Origin: JABCPE02 sp963518955
Lineage (GTDB): Bacteria > Bacteroidota > Bacteroidia > Flavobacteriales > Weeksellaceae
Direction of reading: 5' to 3'
NCBI GenBank assembly: GCA_963518955.1
Contig: CAUQKI010000002.1
Coordinates: 62,001 to 126,000, forward strand
Length of the DNA stretch: 64,000 nt
Below the pieces are notes generated by a model that was given only the letters and a program-made list of their open reading frames with translations, ran no database searches and was not told where the DNA came from. Position 1 is the stretch's first letter. Each line of letters opens with the position of its first letter. Shown piece after piece: positions 17,854-25,891 of the stretch. The position numbers and the translations under genes were made by a program.

Positions 17854-17923
17854 CAGCCGTTTTTATCAGAAAACTTTTCCTATCTTGCTAAAAACAAAAC
17901 TGCATAGCCTTTAAAAACTAAAA

Positions 17924-17947
17924 TTCCCCTTACCGAAGCAAAGGGAA
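17924..17947 (-). terminator. Terminator after the GyrI-like gene
   Basis: Stem TTCCC...GGGAA around CCGAAG, with TTTTAGTTTTT on the minus strand. 22 of 24 bases match the hairpin at 14531-14554. Confidence 0.6.
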
Positions 17948-18018
17948 TGGAGTTATATACCAACTTTTCTTTATTGAATTATTTTAAATTTTTCTTAAAA
18001 ATTTAGGTTTAGTTCTTT

Positions 18019-18468
18019 TTATATATCAGAATCTTTTACACCTATAAAAATTTCCACTTCCGAGAGGTCGCCTTGCTGAGATTTTTCTGTATACAATTCA
18101 TAATCATATTGATAAAGCCTATTTAGCTCCTTATCTTGCTCCCATATTTTCTGCCATGCTTCTGCTACAGCCTGAGGCATCGCTCCTTTAGCAAGAAATC
18201 TCTTAAAATTCTGTTTAGGAAACTCCCTTCCGACCAACCCGCTTGGGATTTCATCAAGCGAAGATACTTCCTGTCCCAAAAGCGTGGTATATTCACCTGT
18301 ATAATCACTTTCGTAGTCTGTATAGATAGCATAAACATTGCTGTTCACTGCCTTTGGGATTTTACTGATAATATTTTCAGAAAAAAATCTATTCCAAAGA
18401 CCTCCAATGTCCTTCATTGCTTGTCCATTTTGATTTGTCGTGCGTGTTTCTATGCCAATTATTTTCAT
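18019..18468 (-). CDS. GyrI-like / effector-binding domain protein (stand-alone)
   Basis: A 149-residue protein made of a single SOUL/GyrI-like ligand-binding domain without a DNA-binding part. Pattern: MKIIGIETRTTNQNGQAMKD, WNRFFSENI, NVYAIYTDYESDYTGEYTTL, FLAKGAMPQAVAEAWQKIW, YDYELYTEK and EVEIFIGVK, the order seen in the YdeE-like family. The frame extends up to 18531, but those residues are AT-rich non-family sequence, so I use the ATG at 18468. The role may be binding or degrading small toxic molecules. It lies upstream of a regulator with the same domain type but is separated from it by a terminator. Confidence 0.82.
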   Translation of the reverse strand: MKIIGIETRTTNQNGQAMKDIGGLWNRFFSENIISKIPKAVNSNVYAIYTDYESDYTGEYTTLLGQEVSSLDEIPSGLVGREFPKQNFKRFLAKGAMPQAVAEAWQKIWEQDKELNRLYQYDYELYTEKSQQGDLSEVEIFIGVKDSDI

Positions 18469-18540
18469 ATTTATAATTTTTACATTCTTAAATAAAGTAT
18501 ATATTAAAATTTTTCTATCCAATAAAAACAATTTCTTATT

Positions 18541-19116
18541 TTAACCCACAAAATCCTGCGCGAATGACTTGATTTCAGGGAAGAAAATTTCGTATTTCTC
18601 ACGGAGGAAATCTTTATTTGCTAAAAACGCAGGGAACACATTGGTGGTTTTGTCCAGAAACTGGGCTTTGTTCACCACATTCCGAAAGCTGTACTCTATC
18701 CCCCACTCATTTCGGTAGTTGTAGAGCCAGTCGTCCTGCTGCATCTTATCCAAAACTTTTTTGAAAACCTCGGGCAAGAATTCCTCATATCGGCGGAGGA
18801 CAGCATAGACCCTCTGCGAATGCTCCTGCCACTCGCTCTGGGAATTTTCAGCGGTATCATTTGCGAGGAAATAGTCAAACGCCACATCCACAAACGCCCC
18901 AGAATACAATCTTACCAGCGGTCGGAAAGGCGCTTTCGCCTCGTGTATCAGCGGGTGTGCATCCGTGAAAGTATCTATCGCTCTATGCAGTTTTATGCCT
19001 TTCTGTATGCTTTCTGGAAGGCGGGCTACATCTCTGTTCTTCACAAAATCCGCAATCATATTGCCGATGAGCTGTTCCTCGGAAAAAGAAAGATAAGAAT
19101 GAGCTAAAAAATTCAT
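18541..19116 (-). CDS. AcpH/DUF479 family protein (acyl carrier protein phosphodiesterase-like)
   Basis: Helical HD-like enzyme; in E. coli AcpH removes phosphopantetheine from ACP. Motifs: MNFLAHSYLSFS, LIGNMIADFVK, GIKLHRAIDTFTDAHPLI and LYSGAFVDVAFDYFLAND, which hold the family's His and Asp metal ligands. 191 residues is the normal length. I start at the ATG at 19116, since the residues before it (MALSTLNAEYK) are outside the family. It lies 50 bp after radA on the same strand and may be cotranscribed with it. ACP hydrolysis in this organism is inference. Confidence 0.85.
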   Translation of the reverse strand: MNFLAHSYLSFSEEQLIGNMIADFVKNRDVARLPESIQKGIKLHRAIDTFTDAHPLIHEAKAPFRPLVRLYSGAFVDVAFDYFLANDTAENSQSEWQEHSQRVYAVLRRYEEFLPEVFKKVLDKMQQDDWLYNYRNEWGIEYSFRNVVNKAQFLDKTTNVFPAFLANKDFLREKYEIFFPEIKSFAQDFVG

Positions 19117-19166
19117 TTTGTATTCTGCATTTAAAGTTGATAAAGCCAATGAAAACCAGCGACCTC

Positions 19167-20519
19167 CTAAAATAATCTCTGATGGAAATCCTCTATTTTG
19201 CTGACTTCCACAATTTCTATTTTAAAGCCTTTTTTAGGAAGTTTGTTTTGTTTAGAAATGAAAATTCTCTCGTAACCTAATTTCTCCGCCTCCAAAATTC
19301 TTTTCTCCACCTGCGGAACAGGGCGAATCTCTCCGCTGAGCCCTATTTCTCCTGCAAAACAAACATTATCAGGTATCGCTTCATCTTCATTGGAAGAAAG
19401 AATAGCCGCCACTACTGCCAAATCCAGCGCCGTGTCGCCCGTTTTCATTCCTCCTGTGATGTTTAGGAAAACATCTTTCGCGCCGAGCATAAAACCTGCC
19501 CGCTTCTCTAAAACCGCGAGGAGCATATTCAGCCTTTTGCTGTCAAAACCTGTGGAGCTACGCTGCGGCGTTCCATAGACCGCACTGCTTACCAACGCCT
19601 GAATTTCCAAAAGCATGGCTCTGTTTCCCTCCAAAGTAACCGCCACGGCATTCCCTGAAAGGTCTTCGGATTTTTTGGTAATGAGGATTTCGGAAGGGTT
19701 TTTTATTTCTTTTAATCCTGCTGAAATCATTTCATAAATCCCAATTTCAGAAGTAGAACCAAATCTGTTCTTACTCGCTCTCAGCAGTCGGAAAAGGTGA
19801 TTTCTGTCGCCATCAAAATTGAGAACCACATCCACCATATGTTCTAGGACTTTTGGCCCTGCAATCTGTCCATCCTTCGTGATGTGTCCCACCAAGAAAA
19901 CTGGAATATTGGTCTCTTTAGCGAATTTAATGACCTCCGAAGAGCATTCCCTAATCTGCGAAACTGTCCCTGGCGAACTCTCTATCAGCTGGGACTGAAG
20001 CGTCTGGATACTATCTATAATCACAAAATCTGGCTGAAGTTTTTTCGCCTCGGAAAGGATTTTCTCCACCGAAGTCTCGGTGTAGAGGAAACAATTTGGA
20101 TTTTGGATTTCGGTAAGTCTGTCCGCTCTCATTTTTATCTGTGATGCACTCTCCTCTCCTGAAACATAGAGTATTTTTTTCTTCATTTTCAGAGCAAGCT
20201 GCAGGAGCAGTGTAGATTTCCCAATCCCTGGTTCGCCGCCTATCAAGGTAACCGAGCCCAGCACGATGCCTCCACCCAGCACTCTGTTCAGCTCCTCGCT
20301 GGGAGTTTTTATACGATGTTCGGCATTGACCTCCACATCTGTTATCGTCACTACTTTTTGTTTCCCTTCGCCCAAAATATGGTAGGTAGGCGACTTTGAT
20401 TTTTCTAGAATTTCCTCCACCAGAGTATTCCAAGAACCGCAGTTCCTGCACTGTCCAAGCCACTGCGAATACTGTGTTCCGCAATTCTGACAGAAATATG
20501 CTGTTTTTACTTTTGCCAC
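19167..20519 (-). CDS. radA: DNA repair protein RadA
   Basis: Branch-migration ATPase related to RecA, with a Lon-like C-terminus, that helps process recombination intermediates. Seen in order: N-terminal C4 zinc finger (YFCQNCG, then QCRNCGSWN), Walker A (GGEPGIGKSTLLLQ) near residue 92, Walker B region (DFVIIDSIQTL), the RadA-specific KNRFG motif (LRASKNRFGSTSEIG), and a Lon-protease-like domain that lacks the catalytic Ser-Lys pair but keeps GGMKTGDTALDLAVVAAILS. 450 residues, full length. The gene is divergent from mlaE with 51 bp between starts. Confidence 0.97.
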   Translation of the reverse strand: MAKVKTAYFCQNCGTQYSQWLGQCRNCGSWNTLVEEILEKSKSPTYHILGEGKQKVVTITDVEVNAEHRIKTPSEELNRVLGGGIVLGSVTLIGGEPGIGKSTLLLQLALKMKKKILYVSGEESASQIKMRADRLTEIQNPNCFLYTETSVEKILSEAKKLQPDFVIIDSIQTLQSQLIESSPGTVSQIRECSSEVIKFAKETNIPVFLVGHITKDGQIAGPKVLEHMVDVVLNFDGDRNHLFRLLRASKNRFGSTSEIGIYEMISAGLKEIKNPSEILITKKSEDLSGNAVAVTLEGNRAMLLEIQALVSSAVYGTPQRSSTGFDSKRLNMLLAVLEKRAGFMLGAKDVFLNITGGMKTGDTALDLAVVAAILSSNEDEAIPDNVCFAGEIGLSGEIRPVPQVEKRILEAEKLGYERIFISKQNKLPKKGFKIEIVEVSKIEDFHQRLF

Positions 20520-20558
20520 AAATGATGTTTTAGGTGGTGCAATTTAAACAAAAAAGAT

Positions 20559-20566
20559 TATTTTTG
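20559..20566 (+). promoter_or_regulatory. -7 promoter element for mlaE-mlaF
   Basis: TATTTTTG ends only 4 bases before the ATG at 20571, so the transcript would start on or next to the start codon (a leaderless message) unless the ATG at 20580 is used. Confidence 0.5.
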
Positions 20567-20570
20567 CATC

Positions 20571-21320
20571 ATGTTTAGAATGTTCAGAAGTTTAGGAGAA
20601 TATGTGCTCCTTTTAGGAAAGGTTCTGAGAAAACCACAGAAATCCAAGGTTTTTTCAAAGCTTTTCATGAGAGAAATCAACGATTTGGGAGTTGATTCTT
20701 TTGGTTTAGTATTATTCACTTCCCTGTTTGTAGGGGCGGTGGTCGCTATACAGATGTATAACAACTTTAGTACGGCATCTATTCCCATTCCGCTGCCTTA
20801 TGTAGGACACGCTACCAAAGTGGTTCTCATCTTGGAATTTTCACCTACGATTATCAGTGTGATTTTAGCGGGGAAAGTGGGCTCTTACATCGCTTCTTCT
20901 ATTGGGACAATGCGGGTAACGGAACAGATTGATGCACTGGACATTATGGGAGTAAACTCGGCTAACTTCCTTATCCTTCCAAAGATTTTAGCTTGTGTTA
21001 TTTTTAATCCTCTGCTCATTGCTATCAGTATCGTAGTGGGTGTTTTCGGAGGATATCTGGCTGGGGTTTTCACTGGCTCATGGACAGAATCTAACTATAT
21101 CACGGGGGTTCAGATGGATTTTCCTACATTCTTTATTTGGTATGCTTTTATGAAAACAGCTGTCTTTGCGTTTCTGATTGCAACCATTCCTGCATATTTT
21201 GGCTATAATGTAAAAGGCGGATCGCTGGAAGTAGGGCGAGCAAGTACCCAAGCGGTAGTTTGGACTATTGTAGCCATCATCATCGCTAACTTAATTTTAA
21301 CTCAAATGTTCTTAGGCTAA
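20571..21320 (+). CDS. mlaE: MlaE family lipid ABC transporter permease
   Basis: Inner-membrane permease of the Mla-type phospholipid transporter that maintains outer-membrane asymmetry. 249 residues with an amphipathic N-terminal helix (KPQKSKVFSKLFMREIND), then the permease core: LVLFTSLFVGAVVAIQMYNN, ILEFSPTIISVILAGKVGSY, IGTMRVTEQIDALDIMGVN and LPKILACVIFNPLLIAISI, the classic MlaE pattern. The start could be the ATG at 20571 or at 20580. Its stop TAA overlaps the start of the ATPase gene by one base. No MlaD-type MCE gene follows directly, so it must be elsewhere. Confidence 0.94.
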   Translation: MFRMFRSLGEYVLLLGKVLRKPQKSKVFSKLFMREINDLGVDSFGLVLFTSLFVGAVVAIQMYNNFSTASIPIPLPYVGHATKVVLILEFSPTIISVILAGKVGSYIASSIGTMRVTEQIDALDIMGVNSANFLILPKILACVIFNPLLIAISIVVGVFGGYLAGVFTGSWTESNYITGVQMDFPTFFIWYAFMKTAVFAFLIATIPAYFGYNVKGGSLEVGRASTQAVVWTIVAIIIANLILTQMFLG

Positions 21321-22093
21321 TGATAGAAGTAGTAGATTTAAAGAAAAGTTTTGGGGACACCGAAATTCTAAAAGGAATAACCACTACGCTGGAGTCAGGA
21401 AAAATAAACCTCATCATTGGGCAGAGTGGTTCTGGGAAAACGGTATTTTTGAAGTCATTATTAAATGTCTTTGAACCTACCAGCGGAAGCATTCTCTTCG
21501 ATGGACGAAACATCGTAGAAATGACTCCGAAGCAGAAACAAGAACTGAGAGCAGAGATAGGAACGGTATTCCAAGGGAGTGCATTATTTGACTCTATGAC
21601 AGTGGAGGAAAACATCATGTTCCCGCTGGATATGTTTACTAACCTTACCTATACTGAGAAGAAAAAACGCGTAAAAGAAGTAATAGATGATGTTCATCTA
21701 GAAAATGCAGACCACAAGTATCCATCCGAAATTTCTGGGGGAATGCAGAAAAGGGTTGCTATCGCGAGAGCCATTGTGAACAATCCTAAATATCTCTTCT
21801 GCGATGAGCCAAACTCTGGGCTAGACCCTTATACATCAAAGGTTATAGATGATTTAATCAAAGAAATCACACGAAGATATAACACCACTACCATTATCAA
21901 CACCCACGATATGAATTCAGTGATGACCATCGGTGAGAAAATCGTATATCTAAGAAAAGGCGTGAAAGAATGGGAAGGAAATAAAGATATCCTCATCAAT
22001 GCAGAAAGCCAATATTTAATAGATTTTGTTTATTCTTCCGAATTATTCAAAGAATTGAGACAATATTTATTAAATAACAATAAAAAAGTTTAA
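21320..22093 (+). CDS. mlaF: MlaF family lipid ABC transporter ATPase
   Basis: Cytoplasmic ATPase partner of MlaE. Walker A GQSGSGKTVFLKS at about residues 34-46, the Q-loop region GTVFQGSALFDSMTVEEN, the ABC signature ISGGMQKRVAIARAI, Walker B YLFCDEPNSGLDP and the switch His in NTHDMNSV. 257 residues. The SGGMQKR form and the FQGSALFDS segment set it in the MlaF rather than the sugar-import group. Translationally coupled to mlaE by a one-base overlap. Confidence 0.95.
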   Translation: MIEVVDLKKSFGDTEILKGITTTLESGKINLIIGQSGSGKTVFLKSLLNVFEPTSGSILFDGRNIVEMTPKQKQELRAEIGTVFQGSALFDSMTVEENIMFPLDMFTNLTYTEKKKRVKEVIDDVHLENADHKYPSEISGGMQKRVAIARAIVNNPKYLFCDEPNSGLDPYTSKVIDDLIKEITRRYNTTTIINTHDMNSVMTIGEKIVYLRKGVKEWEGNKDILINAESQYLIDFVYSSELFKELRQYLLNNNKKV

Positions 22094-22130
22094 TTTCCGT
22101 TATAGTCCTATCAGATTAAATTCAAATATT

Positions 22131-22748
22131 ATGAAAAAGATTTCAAGTATGGCTCTTTTAGGGCTTTCATTAATGGGATTTTCACAAGTGAAAATAGGCG
22201 TAAAAGCGAATGTTTTGCTCAATACGAGTTCTTCCAAATGGTCTGAAATAAAAAGATCTGTAATAGATTACACAGATTCTGGCAGCAAAAGTGCAGGGTT
22301 TAATGTAGGGCTTTCAGCTAGAGTAAACCTCCCTTCTACTCCCTTGTTCATCATGCCTGAAATTTATTACACTTCTTTTAATAATTCATTCACTGAAAGA
22401 AGAACTAAAACGACTTTGAAAGCGAAAACCAACAGAATAGATGTTCCTGTATTAGTCGGAGTAAACCTTATTTCGGATAATTTAGGGGTTTTCGTAGGGC
22501 CTGTGGCTTCTTACAACCTTGCAAAAGAAAATACATGGAATAATTTCAAAGAAAATGCAGGGAACAAATTCACAGTTGGCTATCAGGTTGGTGCAGAGGC
22601 TAGATTGTCTAACTTCATCATCAATGCGAGATACGAAGGTAGTTTCTCCAAAGACCAAAGAGATTTTATCAATAACAACATTTCCGAAACTGTGAGATAT
22701 GACAACCGTCCTAGCTTCGTAGTTCTGGGGGTTGGGTATGAGTTTTAG
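22131..22748 (+). CDS. Porin family outer-membrane beta-barrel protein
   Basis: Predicted outer-membrane protein of 205 residues. A signal peptide (ISSMALLGLSLMGFSQ, about 1-19) is followed by VKIGVKANVLLNTS and strands that alternate hydrophobic and polar residues (GFNVGLSARVNLP, LFIMPEIYYTSF, VPVLVGVNLISDNLGVFVGP), ending RPSFVVLGVGYEF with terminal Phe. This is the common PorT/OMP_b-brl_2 type layout. It lies 37 bp after mlaF on the same strand, so it may share the transcript; a link to lipid transport is only suggested by this. Confidence 0.78.
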   Translation: MKKISSMALLGLSLMGFSQVKIGVKANVLLNTSSSKWSEIKRSVIDYTDSGSKSAGFNVGLSARVNLPSTPLFIMPEIYYTSFNNSFTERRTKTTLKAKTNRIDVPVLVGVNLISDNLGVFVGPVASYNLAKENTWNNFKENAGNKFTVGYQVGAEARLSNFIINARYEGSFSKDQRDFINNNISETVRYDNRPSFVVLGVGYEF

Positions 22749-22771
22749 GTTTAAATTTTTATCATTAAACA

Positions 22772-22803
22772 AAAAAAGCTTGGGAAAATTCCTAAGCTTT
22801 TTT
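22772..22803. terminator. Bidirectional terminator
   Basis: A 10-bp stem, AAAAAAGCTT/AAGCTTTTTT, sits between the convergent genes ending at 22748 and 22810. Confidence 0.85.
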
Positions 22804-22809
22804 ATTTCT

Positions 22810-23094
22810 TTAAACATTAGAAGAACCATTATTGATGTTCTCCACTTTCTTTTCTAATTCTTTGTTTTGTTTCTGTAATTGGGCAAACTGCTTTCTTTTT
22901 TCCTCCTCTCTTATCGCAGAACCTTTACTGATATAGCCCACTATTCCACCGATGATAAGACCGATTCCTATTCCACCCATCACTCCCATCATGTGGGACA
23001 TCGTGATTTTTTCTAACAAAAAATCTGTGGAATAATAAAACATCGCTCCCGAAATAAGCAGCAAAATCCCTCCTACTATTGATAAACTTTTCAT
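22810..23094 (-). CDS. Small membrane protein with C-terminal coiled coil
   Basis: A 94-residue protein with two helices (about 5-23 and 38-59, the second very Gly-rich: MGVMGGIGIGLIIGGIVGY), followed by a charged coiled-coil-like tail (EEEKRKQFAQLQKQNKELEK). No enzymatic motif; function unknown. It lies 15 bp after the M48 lipoprotein gene and is probably cotranscribed, so it may work with that protease at the envelope. Confidence 0.7.
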   Translation of the reverse strand: MKSLSIVGGILLLISGAMFYYSTDFLLEKITMSHMMGVMGGIGIGLIIGGIVGYISKGSAIREEEKRKQFAQLQKQNKELEKKVENINNGSSNV

Positions 23095-23109
23095 ACTCTT
23101 TATTTAAAT

Positions 23110-23913
23110 TTATTTTCCGCCTGATGCTTTATAATATTCTAATGCTTTAGGCATGTATTTATCCATATCTTTTCTTCTGTTCTCTGGACTTGGGTGAGTA
23201 GAGAGAAACTCTGGCTGTCTTGCTCCACCAGATGCCGCCTCCATTCTATGCCAGAACGGCTGAGCTTCCCTAGGGTCATACCCTGCTATTGCCATTAGGT
23301 AAAGTCCCATTTCATCTGCTTCCAACTCCTGTTTTCTTCCGTATGCCAGAAGTCCTACTTGCGCTCCTATCGGATACAACTGGTTAAAAACCGACGCCAT
23401 TGCATTATTCCTAATCGCTCCACTGACCAATGTTCCTCCCACTTGAGCTAACATTGCCGAAGAAATCCTCTCATTTCCGTGTCCTGCCAATGCATGGGCT
23501 ACTTCGTGTCCCATAACCACGGCCACACCTGTTTCTGTCTTACATATAGGCATAATTCCTGTATAGAATGCTACTTTCCCGCCTGGCATACACCATGCAT
23601 TGACTTGTTTGTCTTCAATCAAATTAAACTCCCAATTATAGCTTGACAAAGCCTTTTCCCTACCAATTGCTTTATAATAACTTTCCGCTGCATTTTTTAT
23701 TCTCTGTCCTACATTTTTTACTTGTTTTGCTTCATTGGTATTGCTTATTACTTTTGATTTAGACAAAGTATTTCTATACTGGGTAAGTGCCATCTGCGCT
23801 AGTTCGCTGTCATTCTGAAACTGCAGACTGCTTCGCCCTGTCATAGGGTTCGTAACACAAGCTACAAACACTGCTGAACATAGTAACCCTGAGGCTAAAA
23901 CTTTTACTTTCAT
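23110..23913 (-). CDS. M48 family metallopeptidase lipoprotein
   Basis: Membrane-anchored zinc protease of the BepA/LoiP type, presumably in periplasmic protein quality control. Cys at residue 19 (VFVACVTN) is the lipidation site; the next residues TNPMTGRSSLQF are typical of these proteins. The zinc site is HEVAHALAGHG (HExxH) with the third ligand Glu in RKQELEADEMGLYL. A further STHPSPENRRKDM motif closes the domain. 267 residues, no TPR domain, so it is the short LoiP-like form rather than BepA. First of two genes. Confidence 0.92.
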   Translation of the reverse strand: MKVKVLASGLLCSAVFVACVTNPMTGRSSLQFQNDSELAQMALTQYRNTLSKSKVISNTNEAKQVKNVGQRIKNAAESYYKAIGREKALSSYNWEFNLIEDKQVNAWCMPGGKVAFYTGIMPICKTETGVAVVMGHEVAHALAGHGNERISSAMLAQVGGTLVSGAIRNNAMASVFNQLYPIGAQVGLLAYGRKQELEADEMGLYLMAIAGYDPREAQPFWHRMEAASGGARQPEFLSTHPSPENRRKDMDKYMPKALEYYKASGGK

Positions 23914-23928
23914 ATTTTAAATTTTATC

Positions 23929-23956
23929 CAAATGTATAAATTTTAGTTCAAATATA
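23929..23956 (-). promoter_or_regulatory. Two candidate -7 promoter elements for the M48 unit
   Basis: TACATTTG (23929-23936) and TATATTTG (23949-23956) on the minus strand, 20 nt apart. Both match TANNTTTG; which one is used cannot be told. Confidence 0.4.
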
Positions 23957-24010
23957 AATAAAAGTTCAATTTATTGTTATTAAGTCTTTTTTATTTTTCA
24001 AGATTTGCTT

Positions 24011-24018
24011 TAAATTTG
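24011..24018 (+). promoter_or_regulatory. -7 promoter element for the AspT-like transporter
   Basis: TAAATTTG, 26 nt before the ATG at 24045. Confidence 0.5.
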
Positions 24019-24044
24019 CAATGGATAAAAACTATATATAATCG

Positions 24045-25730
24045 ATGCTTGATTGGATTTCACAACTTTTGTTACCAAACGAAAACCCTACAGCTATACA
24101 ATCTCTGATTGTGATGATTTTAACGATTGGCTTAGGAGTATTTTTAGGAAATTTAAAGATTAAAAACACTTCTTTAGGCGTTTCAGCAGTGATGTTTGCT
24201 GGGCTTTTTTTGGGACATTATGGCTATAGGATGGATGCTTCCATTTCTAACTTTATCAAAGATTTGGGGCTAATTTTCTTTGTCTATGCTATTGGTTTAC
24301 AGCTCGGTCCATCATTTTTTTCAGCCTTTAAAGCCCAAGGACTGAAATATAATATTCTAGCGGCAAGTGGTATTCTTCTCAGTACTTCATTGGCTTTCAT
24401 CATATTTCTAAATACAGATTTAGGAATAGAAAACACGGTGGGGATTTTATCTGGTTCGGTTACCAGCACGCCTGCCCTAGGAGCCGCAAAAAACATGATT
24501 GATGAGCTACGCCCGCAGTTCCCTGACAGACACCTGAACAGCCCTGCCATAGGCTACGCCATCACCTATCCTATGGGAGTTTTGGGAGTGATTTTCTCTA
24601 TTATTATTGCAAGAGTTTTGCTAAAAATAGACCCACAGAAAGAATTGGTCAAATTCAGAGAGCGAATCATTCATCGTTCCCAGCCCATTATTCCAAAGAA
24701 ATGTAGAATTACAAATCCTCATTTTGTGGGTAAAACTATTCGTGAAGCAATTAAAGAAATTGACAAAAACATCATTGTCACACACCTAAAAAGAAGCGGT
24801 ACCAAAGAAGTGATCACTCCTGAATCCAGCGTGATTCTAAATGACAGGGATGTCCTAATGATTGTAGGAACTGAACCTGATGTGGACTTTTTCATCAGTC
24901 AAATAGGGCGAATTTCATCAGATTCCTTCATCGAAGGTGGAGAAATCATGGTCAAAAATCTCTTTGTTACCAAAAAAACTGCGGTGCATAAGAAATTGTC
25001 CGACTTAGATTTATTCGGAAAATATGACCTAAAAATCACTCGTATTTTCCGTGCTGGGGAAGAAATTCTGGCAAGACCTTCACTTGTTCTATTCTATGGA
25101 GACAAAATCCGTGTTGTAGGAAAAGAAGAGTCTATCCAAAAGGCAAAAGAACTGATAGGCGACTCAGAAAAAGTCCTGCTGAAACCAGATTTCTTGTCCT
25201 TATTTGGGGGAATTCTTTTAGGGATTTTAATCGGTTCTATACCTATTTTTGTCCCATCTATGCCACTGCCGATAAAACTTGGTTTCGCTGCTGGGCCTCT
25301 ACTGGCAGCCCTTATCATCAGCCGTTATGGAAGAATTAGTTTTATTTATTCTTATTTTAATAACGGGGGAATTCATTTTATGCGAGAGCTGGGAATTTGT
25401 TTATTTTTCGCTTCATTAGGAATAACCGCTGGAGCCAAATTTTATGATAATTTCATTCATTATAATGGCTGGCTGTGGCTATTCTATGGCTCTATCATTA
25501 CCCTTGTTCCTTGCATTTTCATTATTTTAGTAGGAAGATTTTACTTCAAGCTGGATTTCCTAAGCTTATCAGGACTAATCAGCGGAGCTTATACAGACAC
25601 TGCTGCGCTGTCTTTCAGCACTTCTTATTTGGATTCAGATATTCCTGTTCAGGCGTATGCGCAAGTCTATCCGATGGTAACCATTCTAAGGATTTTCATT
25701 GCCCAGATGCTGATTTTATTATTTATTTAA
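24045..25730 (+). CDS. AspT/YidE/YbjL family transporter with two TrkA-C domains
   Basis: Inner-membrane protein of the aspartate-alanine exchanger family, 561 residues. The N-terminal half has about five helices (QSLIVMILTIGLGVFLGNLK; GLIFFVYAIGLQLGPSFFSA with the family's GLQLGP motif; SGSVTSTPALGAA with TxTPALGA). The central cytoplasmic part (about 205-385) has two TrkA-C/RCK-C-like domains (NRDVLMIVG-type ending in NDRDVLMIVGTEPD and FYGDKIRVVGKEES). The second helix bundle carries ELGICLFFASLGITAGAKF and SGLISGAYTDTAALSF. The substrate is not predictable; many members are not Asp/Ala exchangers. Monocistronic. Confidence 0.9.
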   Translation: MLDWISQLLLPNENPTAIQSLIVMILTIGLGVFLGNLKIKNTSLGVSAVMFAGLFLGHYGYRMDASISNFIKDLGLIFFVYAIGLQLGPSFFSAFKAQGLKYNILAASGILLSTSLAFIIFLNTDLGIENTVGILSGSVTSTPALGAAKNMIDELRPQFPDRHLNSPAIGYAITYPMGVLGVIFSIIIARVLLKIDPQKELVKFRERIIHRSQPIIPKKCRITNPHFVGKTIREAIKEIDKNIIVTHLKRSGTKEVITPESSVILNDRDVLMIVGTEPDVDFFISQIGRISSDSFIEGGEIMVKNLFVTKKTAVHKKLSDLDLFGKYDLKITRIFRAGEEILARPSLVLFYGDKIRVVGKEESIQKAKELIGDSEKVLLKPDFLSLFGGILLGILIGSIPIFVPSMPLPIKLGFAAGPLLAALIISRYGRISFIYSYFNNGGIHFMRELGICLFFASLGITAGAKFYDNFIHYNGWLWLFYGSIITLVPCIFIILVGRFYFKLDFLSLSGLISGAYTDTAALSFSTSYLDSDIPVQAYAQVYPMVTILRIFIAQMLILLFI

Positions 25731-25755
25731 AACACTTATATATCAACAAAAATTT

Positions 25756-25784
25756 AAGGAAAAGAGAACTATACTCTTTTCCTT
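25756..25784 (+). terminator. Terminator after the AspT-like transporter
   Basis: An 11-bp stem, AAGGAAAAGAG/CTCTTTTCCTT, with a 7-nt loop and T tail. Confidence 0.8.
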
Positions 25785-25836
25785 TTTTATTTATCTTATT
25801 ATTAAAAAACATTTATTAAACATTATTAGATAAAAC

Positions 25837-25866
25837 AAAACACACCTAATAAATTAGGTGTGTTTT
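25837..25866 (-). terminator. Terminator after rpsB
   Basis: A 13-bp stem around AAAACACACCTAAT/ATTAGGTGTGTTTT, T-rich on both sides, 25 bp past the rpsB stop. It ends the ribosomal protein cluster without tsf. Confidence 0.8.
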
Positions 25867-25891
25867 TTATATTTCTATCTTCTAAATTTAA

